Below are positions 1-9,002 of a stretch of DNA of 13,037 nucleotides, piece after piece. The notes beneath the pieces are model-generated. The model was not told where the DNA came from. It made no database searches and was given only the letters and a program-made list of their open reading frames with translations. Source of the DNA: Aliitabrizicola sp031425325 (GTDB lineage Bacteria; Pseudomonadota; Alphaproteobacteria; Rhodobacterales; Rhodobacteraceae); contig JANPJD010000018.1 of NCBI GenBank assembly GCA_031425325.1, positions 1 through 13,037 of the forward strand, given 5' to 3'. Numbering within the stretch: the stretch's first letter is position 1; each line of letters opens with the position of its first letter. A program made the position numbers and the translations under genes.

Positions 1-1
1 C

Positions 2-505
2 GAGATGCAGCGCTACCTTTGGGATCAGCTTCTGGCCGCTGGCGAACGGCACGACCTGCGGCTGGTCGGCGCGCGGGCGCAGAACTGGCTGCGGCAGGAG
101 AAAAGCTACCGCGCCTTCGGCAACGAGCTTGGGCGGGATGCCACACCGCTCGAGGCGGGGCTGGATCGCTTTGTCGATTTGTCGAAGGAGTTTCAGGGCA
201 AGGCCGCGATGCTTGCGACGGGCATCCGCAGCCGCTGCGTGACGCTTCTGATCGACGGACCGCCGGACGCTGACCCCTGGGGCAAGGAGGCGATCCTGCA
301 CGACGGGTCCAAGGTCGGGCGGCTGACCTCGGGCGGCTGGTCGGTCGCTTTCGGCAAGCAGATCGGCATGGGCTATGTACGCCCGGACCTCGCCGAGGCG
401 GGCACCCGCCTTCAGGTGCGGATGCTGCGGCAGGCGTGGGAGGCAACGGTGGTCGAGGACAGCCCCTACGATCCGGCGAACGCGCGAATCCGCGTCGACG
501 GCTGA
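2..505 (+). CDS. GcvT-family / dimethylglycine dehydrogenase-like oxidoreductase, C-terminal part (5' truncated)
   Basis: The reading frame is open from the left edge of the window to TGA at 503-505, so about 167 C-terminal residues are visible and the true start lies outside. The sequence resembles the folate-binding aminomethyltransferase (GcvT-like) module at the C-terminus of FAD-dependent dimethylglycine/sarcosine dehydrogenase-type enzymes. Features of that module are the LRQEKSYRAFGNELG stretch, the TPLEAGL motif after it, the GRLTSGGWS segment, and the closing PYDPANARIR tail common in alphaproteobacterial members. Such enzymes demethylate N-methylated amines and pass the one-carbon unit to tetrahydrofolate in the cytoplasm. 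The FAD-binding half is not visible, so a stand-alone GcvT-like protein cannot be excluded, and the substrate cannot be assigned. The gene ends 4 bases before the stop of the convergent hydrolase gene. Confidence 0.8.
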   Translation, partial: EMQRYLWDQLLAAGERHDLRLVGARAQNWLRQEKSYRAFGNELGRDATPLEAGLDRFVDLSKEFQGKAAMLATGIRSRCVTLLIDGPPDADPWGKEAILHDGSKVGRLTSGGWSVAFGKQIGMGYVRPDLAEAGTRLQVRMLRQAWEATVVEDSPYDPANARIRVDG

Positions 506-513
506 GGCCTCAG
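502..513. repeat. 12-bp perfect palindrome containing both convergent stop codons
   Basis: CTGAGGCCTCAG is a perfect palindrome. Its left half contains the TGA of the oxidoreductase fragment on the plus strand, and its right half contains the TGA of the alpha/beta hydrolase on the minus strand. There is no loop and no T-run, so it is not a convincing rho-independent terminator. Confidence 0.6.
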
Positions 514-1328
514 ACCCCGGCGAGGTGGCGCGTGATGGCCTCCGCGACCTCGGCCGGATGGGTGATCGGCAGCATGTGGCCCGCGCCCGCGATGGACACG
601 CGCGTCACCTGCGGCAGGCGGCGCGCAAGCTCGTCATGGATCGCGCCGATCACGGGGGGCGAGGCGGCCCCTTCGATCAGCAGGACCGGCACGCCAAGGC
701 TTTCGAGCGCGAGGTAGCGCAGGATGCCGCCCGAATCGGCCAGAAGCGCCGGACCCTGGGCCGCAATCAGGGCGATGCGGTCCCGCATGTAGTCTTGCTG
801 CGCTTGGGCCAGGTCGTCGAACGCAACCGGGCCGCCCCACGCGGCGTGGAACAGGCGCACCGCAGCATCGAGGCGCCCCGCCCGGATCTCGGTCTCGACC
901 TGTCCGTGGCTTTCGGCGAAGGCGGGCCAGACGGGCGATCCCGACGCGCGCGCGGCGGCGAAAAGGACCGGCTCGACCAGCACGAGGCTTTGCACAAGGT
1001 CGGGCCGCTCGAGCGCGAGGCGCAGGCAGACGGTTGCTCCGAAGGAATGGCCGATCAGGTCGATTGGCGCGCCCCCGCCCAGCTGCTCGGCAAACTCTGC
1101 CGCGATGCGGGTGGTCACCGTCTGAAGGTCCGCCTGTCCATCCCAATCGGCGGCCCGACCGTGTCCCGGCTGATCGAAGGCCGTCAACTGCATGTCCGGC
1201 AGACGCTTCGCGAGCCCGGACCACGCGCCGGAATGCGCGAGCGAGCAGTGCAGCGCCAGCACGGGGCGCGCGCCCGCTTCGCCCCAGACCCGGAACGGGG
1301 CGGGCAGGGGTGCCATATCCTCGGGCAT
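510..1328 (-). CDS. alpha/beta hydrolase fold protein
   Basis: This is a 272-residue cytoplasmic alpha/beta hydrolase with no signal peptide. The nucleophile elbow GHSFG is at residues 93-97, with Ser95 as the probable nucleophile. The catalytic His is probably His251 in GAGHMLP. The FDQPGHGRA segment (51-59) is the usual strand-loop before the core. The oxyanion-hole motif, normally HG near residue 27, reads HC here (LALHCSLAHSGAW). After the strand VPVLLIEG (213-220) the usual acidic residue is not obvious. Glu119 in VLVEP could serve as the acid, as in enzymes that carry it after strand 6. The ATG overlaps the upstream isomerase stop by one base (TGATG), so translation is probably coupled. 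The substrate cannot be predicted; an esterase, a lactonase or a C-C bond hydrolase are all possible. Confidence 0.85.
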   Translation of the reverse strand: MPEDMAPLPAPFRVWGEAGARPVLALHCSLAHSGAWSGLAKRLPDMQLTAFDQPGHGRAADWDGQADLQTVTTRIAAEFAEQLGGGAPIDLIGHSFGATVCLRLALERPDLVQSLVLVEPVLFAAARASGSPVWPAFAESHGQVETEIRAGRLDAAVRLFHAAWGGPVAFDDLAQAQQDYMRDRIALIAAQGPALLADSGGILRYLALESLGVPVLLIEGAASPPVIGAIHDELARRLPQVTRVSIAGAGHMLPITHPAEVAEAITRHLAGV

Positions 1329-1918
1329 CAGGCCAGCCCGGCCATGTGGTGGTCGAGATCGTCGAGCAGGTCCTGCCCCCAGAACATCTCGTTCCCGACG
1401 ATGTAGAACGGCACCCCGAACACGCCCCGCAAGACGGCCTCCTCGAGGTTCGAGGCATAGGTCTCGGCAGCGGCAAGCATCCCCCGGTCGGCGATGGCGG
1501 GATCGAAACCCTCTGCCGCAAGGATCGCCGCCACCACCTCGGGGTCCGCGATGTTGCGGTCTTCGGCCCAGACGGCACGGCCGAAGGCATGGATCAGCGG
1601 TCCCACCGAACCGCCGTTCCGGGCGGCCGCGATCACTGCGTAGGACGAAGGGGCCGGGTTGACCGGGAAGAACGCAGGCTTGAGGTTCAGTGGCAGACCC
1701 CGCTTTGCCGCCTCGCGCCGCAGGGCTTGAACGCGGTAGGCCTTGCGGCTGGGATGGCGGTCGGCCAGCACCTGCCCGCCGGTCCGGGGAAACAGCGCAG
1801 GCGCGTCGATCGGCTTGTAGGCCACGGTGGCACCATGCCGCGCAGCGATTGCGTCGAGCCGCGTCCCGGCGAGGTAGACGAACGGCGAGATCGTTGCCAG
1901 AAAACAGTCGATCTGCAC
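1328..1918 (-). CDS. 2-hydroxychromene-2-carboxylate isomerase-like protein (kappa-GST / DsbA-like fold)
   Basis: This protein of about 196 residues matches the HCCA isomerase family, which are thioredoxin-fold, glutathione-using relatives of kappa-class GSTs. The N-terminal IDCFLATISPFVYLAG segment places Ser11 where the family Ser contacts the glutathione thiol. The conserved C-terminal region VLRGVFGVPFYIVGNEMFWGQDLLDDL carries the cis-Pro loop (GVP) and the GQDxLxxL signature. The frame stays open far upstream, antisense to prs, but the GTG at 1918 has a GGAGG site 7 bases ahead (1926-1930) and gives the normal family length; the adjacent GTG at 1921 is the alternative. NahD-type enzymes act in naphthalene breakdown, but no other aromatic-degradation genes are visible here. 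A general glutathione-dependent isomerase or oxidoreductase is as likely. It forms a two-gene unit with the alpha/beta hydrolase. Confidence 0.85.
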   Translation of the reverse strand: MQIDCFLATISPFVYLAGTRLDAIAARHGATVAYKPIDAPALFPRTGGQVLADRHPSRKAYRVQALRREAAKRGLPLNLKPAFFPVNPAPSSYAVIAAARNGGSVGPLIHAFGRAVWAEDRNIADPEVVAAILAAEGFDPAIADRGMLAAAETYASNLEEAVLRGVFGVPFYIVGNEMFWGQDLLDDLDHHMAGLA

Positions 1919-1958
1919 CACATCGCCTCCGGGGTCACGCTTCGGTTCCCATGACCCT

Positions 1959-1981
1959 AGCCGGGTGATAAGCGGTGTCAA
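1959..1981 (-). promoter_or_regulatory. candidate promoter for the isomerase-hydrolase unit
   Basis: On the minus strand a perfect TTGACA lies at 1981-1976. A weak TAGGGT (3 of 6 to TATAAT) follows after 16 bases, which puts transcription start roughly 30 bases ahead of the GTG at 1918. The -35 match is strong and the -10 is poor. The assignment is by eye only. Confidence 0.35.
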
Positions 1982-2035
1982 CGTCATGAGTCCGTCACGC
2001 ACCTGGCCCGGCGGACCCTCTTCAAGGACCATTCC

Positions 2036-3052
2036 ATGCCCGCCATGACCGAGCCGAAGCTGATCTCCGGCAACGCGAACCTGACGCTTGCGAAATCCAT
2101 CGCCCGGCGGATGTCGATGCACCGGGGCATGTCCGTCAAGCTGGTGGATGCGAGGGTGGAGCGGTTCAACGACCAGGAGATCTTCGTCGAGGTGTTCGAG
2201 AACGTGCGCGGCGAGGACATGTTCATCGTGCAGCCCACGTCGAACCCTGCGAACGACAACCTGATGGAACTTCTCATCATCACCGACGCGCTGCGCCGCT
2301 CGTCGGCGGCCCGGATCACGGCGGTGATCCCGTATTTCGGCTATGCCCGGCAGGACCGTCGCGCCAAGGCCCGCACGCCGATCAGCGCAAAGCTCGTTGC
2401 CAACCTGCTGGCCGAAGCGGGGGTGGAGCGGGTTCTGACCCTTGATCTGCACGCAACGCAGATCCAGGGTTTCTTCGACATTCCGGTCGACAACCTTTAT
2501 GCCGCGCCGGTCTTTGCGCTCGACATCGAGCACCACTTCAAGGGCCGGATGGCCGATCTGATGGTCGTCTCGCCGGATGTGGGCGGGGTGGGCCGTGCGC
2601 GCGAGCTTGCGACCCGCATCAACGCGCCGCTCGCCATCGTCGACAAGCGGCGCGAGAAGGCGGGCGAAGTGGCCGAGATGACGGTGATCGGCGACGTGAC
2701 GGGCAAGACCTGCATCATCGTCGATGACATCTGCGACACCGCCGGAACGCTGTGCAAGGCGGCCCAGGTGCTGGTCGAGAACGGCGCTGTCGAGGTTCAC
2801 AGCTACATCACGCATGGCGTGCTGTCGGGCCCGGCGGTCGAGCGCATCCAGGCGTCTGTGATGAAGAGCCTTGTCGTCACCGACAGCATCGAGCAGGGCG
2901 ACCACGTCCGCTCAGCCTCGAACATCCGCATCGTGCCGACCGCGCCAATGTTCGCGCAGGCCATCCTGAACATCTGGAACGGCACGAGCGTGTCGTCGCT
3001 GTTCGACACCGATACGCTGGTGCCGATCTACGAGGGCATGTATTCGCGGTAG
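2036..3052 (+). CDS. prs: ribose-phosphate pyrophosphokinase (PRPP synthase)
   Basis: This enzyme makes phosphoribosyl pyrophosphate from ribose-5-phosphate and ATP for purine, pyrimidine, NAD, His and Trp synthesis, acting as a cytoplasmic oligomer. All class I PRPP synthase landmarks are present in the 338 residues. They are FNDQEIFVEV (44-53), the ATP-binding YFGYARQDRRAKAR loop (100-113), DLHATQIQGFFDIP (137-150), SPDVGGVGRAR (179-189), the catalytic flexible loop KRREKAGE (204-211) and the PRPP-binding loop VDDICDTAGT (229-238). The ATG at 2036 was chosen because an AAGGA sits 7 bases upstream; the in-frame ATG at 2045 is too far from it. Length is somewhat over the usual 310-320 because of an N-terminal extension of a few residues and family-typical insertions near residues 310-325. 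The gene diverges from the isomerase unit, and a small membrane protein gene follows 22 bases after its stop. Confidence 0.97.
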   Translation: MPAMTEPKLISGNANLTLAKSIARRMSMHRGMSVKLVDARVERFNDQEIFVEVFENVRGEDMFIVQPTSNPANDNLMELLIITDALRRSSAARITAVIPYFGYARQDRRAKARTPISAKLVANLLAEAGVERVLTLDLHATQIQGFFDIPVDNLYAAPVFALDIEHHFKGRMADLMVVSPDVGGVGRARELATRINAPLAIVDKRREKAGEVAEMTVIGDVTGKTCIIVDDICDTAGTLCKAAQVLVENGAVEVHSYITHGVLSGPAVERIQASVMKSLVVTDSIEQGDHVRSASNIRIVPTAPMFAQAILNIWNGTSVSSLFDTDTLVPIYEGMYSR

Positions 3053-3074
3053 GCGCATGTCTCCACGGTAAGCG

Positions 3075-3602
3075 ATGGCTGACCTATACCGCTTCGCCGA
3101 GCGTCTCATGGCGATGGACGACGCCGTCTGGGCGCGCCACGCCAATCCCTGGTCGGTGTGGACGCGCATCCTGACCCCGCTTCCAATCCTCGCCTTCGCG
3201 ATCTGGTCGCGCGTCTGGATCGGATGGTGGAGCCTATTGCCCATCGCGGCGGCGTTTGTCTGGATCTGGGTGAACCCCCGGCTTTTCGCTCAGCCGCATC
3301 GGCTCGACAGTTGGGCCGCACAGGGTGTGTTAGGCGAGCGGGTGTTCCTTCGCGCCCGGTCAGGCGTCGCGCCGCATCACCTGCGGGCCGCGCGGATGCT
3401 GACGTTCGTCGGTGCGCTTGGGGTGCTTCCCTTCGTCTGGGGCCTCTGGGTCCTTGATCCTTGGCCGACTGTGACGGGTATCCTGACGATCAGCGGCGCG
3501 AAGACGTGGTTCGTCGACCGAATGGTCTGGGTTTGGCACGACTACTGCCGGTCGGGCGGCACGGTCGAAGGGCTTGCTGGCACCCGACGAGCGGCGTCCT
3601 GA
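3075..3602 (+). CDS. small multi-pass membrane protein, DUF6653-like
   Basis: This 175-residue protein of unknown function probably sits in the inner membrane. An amphipathic N-terminus leads into the motif RHANPWSVWTR (21-31). About four hydrophobic segments follow, near residues 33-50, 51-67, 108-127 and 130-156, rich in Trp and aromatics. A conserved-looking NPRLF (67-71) lies after the second segment and DRMVWVWHDY after the fourth. The RHANPWSVWTR and NPRLF motifs resemble the family I recall as DUF6653, which has no known role; I could not search to confirm this. The ATG at 3075 follows prs by 22 bases and has only a weak purine-rich site (GGTAAG), so it is probably cotranscribed with prs. 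There is no signal peptide and there are no catalytic motifs. Its C-terminus ends one base before a terminator-like hairpin. Confidence 0.8.
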   Translation: MADLYRFAERLMAMDDAVWARHANPWSVWTRILTPLPILAFAIWSRVWIGWWSLLPIAAAFVWIWVNPRLFAQPHRLDSWAAQGVLGERVFLRARSGVAPHHLRAARMLTFVGALGVLPFVWGLWVLDPWPTVTGILTISGAKTWFVDRMVWVWHDYCRSGGTVEGLAGTRRAAS

Positions 3603-3625
3603 GGGCTCCGCCAGCAGCGGAGCCC
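3603..3625. terminator. hairpin between convergent prs-side genes and the atp operon
   Basis: GGGCTCCGC and GCGGAGCCC form a perfect 9-bp stem around the loop CAGCA. It starts right after the TGA of the membrane protein gene and lies 20 bases past the atpC stop. Its position between convergent genes suggests a bidirectional terminator. There is no T-run directly after the stem on either strand, only TTTT about 11 bases beyond it on the plus strand, so its efficiency is uncertain. Confidence 0.6.
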
Positions 3626-3645
3626 CGTTGATGCAGCTTTTCGGC

Positions 3646-4044
3646 CTAGTGGCCTGCGGCCGCTTTCATCTGGATCAGGTCGTTGACCATCTTGTCTGCT
3701 GCAGCGCGGTCCTCGGGCAAGGCGACCGCGGCAAGCGAGCGGGCCTCATCGATCATCGCGTCCAGAATCGAGCCGCTGGTTTCCTCGACCGGGGTCGCCG
3801 TTTCGGCCAGCACCGAAACGCTGGTCGCGGTGATCTCGGCGAACCCACCGGTCACGCAAAAGGCGCGTACTCCGCTCGCGGCGACCGCCCGAAGAACCCC
3901 GGGCCGCAGGGTGGTGATGGTCGGCACATGGCCCGCCATCGCTGTCATGTCACCCTGAAGCGCCGGAAGCTGCACCTCGGTCGCATCGACCGAGGCGAGG
4001 CTGCGCTCTGGCGAGACGAGCGTGAACTGCACCGTGCCCGCCAT
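3646..4044 (-). CDS. atpC: F1F0 ATP synthase subunit epsilon
   Basis: Epsilon is the F1 rotor subunit that sits at the foot of gamma, links it to the c-ring and modulates ATP hydrolysis. The 132 residues comprise the N-terminal beta-sandwich, with VQFTLVSPER (5-14), GDMTAMAGHVPTITTLRPG (31-49) and CVTGGFAEI (63-71). A short helical C-terminal part follows with the DEARSLAAV segment. It starts 2 bases after the atpD stop without a recognisable Shine-Dalgarno sequence, which suggests translational coupling to atpD. It is the last gene of the operon, followed by the hairpin at 3603-3625. The C-terminal helical region is short compared with the enterobacterial subunit, as is common in alphaproteobacteria, where a separate zeta subunit takes over inhibition (known of the group, not seen here). 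Confidence 0.96.
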   Translation of the reverse strand: MAGTVQFTLVSPERSLASVDATEVQLPALQGDMTAMAGHVPTITTLRPGVLRAVAASGVRAFCVTGGFAEITATSVSVLAETATPVEETSGSILDAMIDEARSLAAVALPEDRAAADKMVNDLIQMKAAAGH

Positions 4045-4046
4045 GA

Positions 4047-5477
<1,431 letters not shown>

Positions 5478-5520
5478 GTCGTTTCTCCGTTTGCGCGAGG
5501 CCGGGCCCCGGTCGTTCTGT

Positions 5521-5745
5521 CTATGCTGCGGTAAGGTCCAGCCTGCGTTCGATCCGCGAGAGGCGTTCGTCGAAGCGGTCCATGCGTCCATTGATTTCGG
5601 CAGTCTGCACGGCCTGCTGAGCGACCGACACCTCGACGTGCGAAAGTCTGGACTTGATCTCGGAAATATCGAGCTCAATGCGCCCAAGACGTCCCTGGAT
5701 GCTCTTCAGGATTTCGAGGATCAGGCCTTCGGTCGCCTCGGTCAT
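5521..5745 (-). CDS. small coiled-coil protein encoded between atpG and atpD
   Basis: This 74-residue hydrophilic protein is predicted to be almost entirely helical. Hydrophobic residues (L8, I12, I16, L20, I23, I27, I30, L34, V37, V41) recur at three- to four-residue steps, followed by a second helix ending in RFDERLSRIERRLDL, consistent with a coiled coil. There is no Cys, no membrane segment and no catalytic motif. It is very likely real: its ATG comes one base after the atpG stop (TAGGATG), a GGAGG lies 9 bases ahead inside the end of atpG, and it fills an otherwise odd 269-base gap in a tight operon. I recall that an unassigned gene X sits at this position in the Rhodobacter blasticus atp operon, but I cannot test homology. 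It does not look like epsilon or the zeta inhibitor (DUF1476). Function is unknown; an assembly or regulatory role is only inferred from position. Confidence 0.75.
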   Translation of the reverse strand: MTEATEGLILEILKSIQGRLGRIELDISEIKSRLSHVEVSVAQQAVQTAEINGRMDRFDERLSRIERRLDLTAA

Positions 5746-5746
5746 C

Positions 5747-6613
5747 CTACAGCGCCTCCGCGCCCGAGATGATCTCGATCAGTTCCTTGGTGATCGCGGC
5801 CTGGCGGCTGCGGTTGTACTGGATCGTCAGGCGGTTGATCATGTCGCCCGCGTTGCGCGTCGCGTTGTCCATGGCGCTCATCCGGGCACCCTGTTCGGAG
5901 GCACCGTTTTCCAGAAGGGCCGTGAACACCTGCGTCGCCACGTTGCGCGGCAGAAGCTCGGTCAGGATGCCTTCCTCGCTCGGCTCGTAGTCGTAGAGCG
6001 CCGAGACGCCGCCCTGCTCGAACACCGCCGGGATGATCTGCTGCGCCGTCGGTACCTGGCTGATCACCGACTGGAAGCGGTTGAAGAACAGCGTCGCCAC
6101 GTCGAACTCGTTCGCCTCGAACCGCGCAAGGATGTCACGCGCGATCTCTTGTGCGTTGGAATAGCCCATGCGCTTGACCGCCGAGAGGTCGACATGCCCG
6201 ATGAACAGGCTGCCGAGGTCGCGGCGCAACTGGTCGCGGCCCTTGCGCCCGACGGTCAGGACCTTGACGGTCTTGCCGTGAGCGAGAAGTTGCTGCGCGT
6301 GGTTTCGGGCAAGGCGCGCGATGGACGAGTTGAAGCCGCCGCAAAGCCCGCGCTCGGCGGTCATGACGACCAGCAAGTGCACCCGATCCTCGCCCGTCCC
6401 CGCCAGAAGGCGCGGCGCATCTGCCGCCCCGCTGACCGACGCGGCAAGGCCCGTCATCACGGCGTTCATCCGTTCGGCATAGGGACGTGCGGCCTCGGCC
6501 GCCTCCTGCGCGCGGCGCAGTTTGGCGGCGGCGACCATCTGCATCGCCTTCGTGATCTTGCGCGTATTCTTGACGCTGCCGATCCGGTTCTTCAGGTCCT
6601 TGAGGCTGGGCAT
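5747..6613 (-). CDS. atpG: F1F0 ATP synthase subunit gamma
   Basis: Gamma is the central rotor shaft of F1; its long coiled coil turns inside the alpha3beta3 ring. The 288 residues have both hallmark ends: the N-terminal helix MPSLKDLKNRI with TRKITKAMQMVAAAKLR, and the C-terminal NRSRQAAITKELIEIISGAEAL helix. Between them is the Rossmann-like middle domain with the TAERGLCGGFNSSIAR segment. Length is normal for the family. It starts 22 bases after the atpA stop, and its own stop is one base ahead of the small coiled-coil gene. No anomalies were seen. Confidence 0.97.
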   Translation of the reverse strand: MPSLKDLKNRIGSVKNTRKITKAMQMVAAAKLRRAQEAAEAARPYAERMNAVMTGLAASVSGAADAPRLLAGTGEDRVHLLVVMTAERGLCGGFNSSIARLARNHAQQLLAHGKTVKVLTVGRKGRDQLRRDLGSLFIGHVDLSAVKRMGYSNAQEIARDILARFEANEFDVATLFFNRFQSVISQVPTAQQIIPAVFEQGGVSALYDYEPSEEGILTELLPRNVATQVFTALLENGASEQGARMSAMDNATRNAGDMINRLTIQYNRSRQAAITKELIEIISGAEAL

Positions 6614-6635
6614 CCGTTATCTCCCTGCCGCGCCC

Positions 6636-8173
<1,538 letters not shown>

Positions 8174-8174
<1 letters not shown>

Positions 8175-8734
8175 CATCCGACCTCTTTCATTGCGTTCTT
8201 GAGTGCCGCGAGTTTCGCGCGGATCGAGGTGTCGATCATGGTCGACCCCAGTTTCACGACGAGGCCGCCGATCAGGCCCTCGTCCACGGATGCCTTGAGC
8301 TTCACATCCTTGCCGACGCGCGCCTTGAGGGTCGCGATCAGTTTCGCCGTCTGGTCGGGTGTGAGGGCGGTCGCAGAGACGACCTCGGCCGTGACCTCGC
8401 CCTTGTGGGCGGCAATTAGTGCGCGAAGCGTGGTGACAAGCTGCGGCAGAACGAACAGGCGGCGCTTGCTTGCCAGCTGGGCGAGCGTGTTCGACACCAG
8501 CGGCGACAGGCCCATCTTCTCGGCGACCGCGACGATGGCCTTGGACTGATCCTCGCGCGAGATCATCGGCGAAGCGATCATGTCGCGCAGATCGGCACTA
8601 AGGCCGAGTGCAGCGTCCAGTGCATCCACGTCCGCTTCGAGCGTCTGAATCGCGTTCGCTTCGTTGGCAAGATCGAACACGGCCGTAGCATAGCGAGCGG
8701 CGATCCCGGTTGAGGTCGAGGCTGTTTCCGACAC
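8174..8734 (-). CDS. atpH: F1F0 ATP synthase subunit delta
   Basis: Delta (OSCP family) caps the alpha3beta3 ring and joins it to the b-subunit stator. The 186 residues include the N-terminal helical bundle starting IAARYATAVFDLA (11-23), the SPMISREDQSKA turn, and the conserved C-terminal VDEGLIGGLVVKLGSTMIDTSI signature. The start is a GTG at 8734 with an AAGGG five bases ahead; the frame is open far upstream, but no homologous sequence precedes this point. It is the first gene of the operon, and atpA overlaps its stop. The F0 genes are not here, which is normal for alphaproteobacteria, where F0 and F1 are encoded at separate loci. Confidence 0.95.
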
Positions 8735-8805
8735 GTCTGCCCTTCCGCTGTAATCACCCCGTGCGGCGCTCCGTCAGCATCACGCAGGACAGAAGCCATG
8801 GGTGG

Positions 8806-8824
8806 CGCACACCGGGGGTGTGCG
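8806..8824 (-). other. hairpin in the putative atp leader
   Basis: CGCACACC and GGTGTGCG form a perfect 8-bp stem closed by a 3-base loop, about 70-90 bases ahead of the atpH start. No T-run follows on either strand. It may be a weak terminator of the methyltransferase transcript, an mRNA-stability element in the atp leader, or a protein-binding inverted repeat. I cannot choose among these. Confidence 0.45.
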
Positions 8825-8840
8825 TCTCGATTTCGGCGCG

Positions 8841-8869
8841 GGTGTAGCAGAGGCATCCGTACCCTGCAA
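8841..8869 (-). promoter_or_regulatory. weak candidate promoter for the atp operon
   Basis: Minus-strand TTGCAG (8869-8864) and TACACC (8846-8841) are spaced by 17 bases. Each matches only three of six consensus positions. The position is sensible, about 105 bases ahead of the atpH GTG and just before the leader hairpin, but the match is poor and the real start may lie elsewhere in the gap. Confidence 0.22.
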
Positions 8870-9002
8870 CCGTCTGTGTCGCGCCGCGAAAATGGTGGAT
8901 GGCCTTGAAAAACAGGCGATCCGCGGTCCCTGTCTCCGGCCCTGCCGGGCCTCGCGCGCATCCTGCGACATCCTGTCCCTCGGGCCGCGCTGCCTGGGTG
9001 AA

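Larger units (their letters stand above)
8735..9002. other. 268-bp gap upstream of the atp operon
   Basis: I found no convincing gene between atpH and the methyltransferase. The gap holds a weak candidate promoter, a perfect hairpin, and the palindrome GGGTGA-A-TCACCC (8996-9008) that overlaps the methyltransferase stop. Because all flanking genes on this side run on the minus strand, the gap must hold both the end of the methyltransferase transcript and the start of the atp transcript. Confidence 0.6.

Noticed and set aside
375..1406. 343-codon plus-strand frame over the alpha/beta hydrolase
   Set aside because: It is a shadow frame with biased composition. The minus-strand hydrolase with GHSFG and the catalytic His explains the region.
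1919..2905. Long minus-strand extension of the isomerase frame, antisense to prs
   Set aside because: The extra 330 or so codons have no recognisable family sequence and are the mirror of the strongly conserved prs gene. The isomerase has a good GTG and ribosome-binding site at 1918.
5478..5687. 70-codon N-terminal extension of atpD
   Set aside because: The extension is not beta-subunit sequence and overlaps the small coiled-coil gene in another frame. The family N-terminus MADAIAHGKV starts at 5477 with its own ribosome-binding site.
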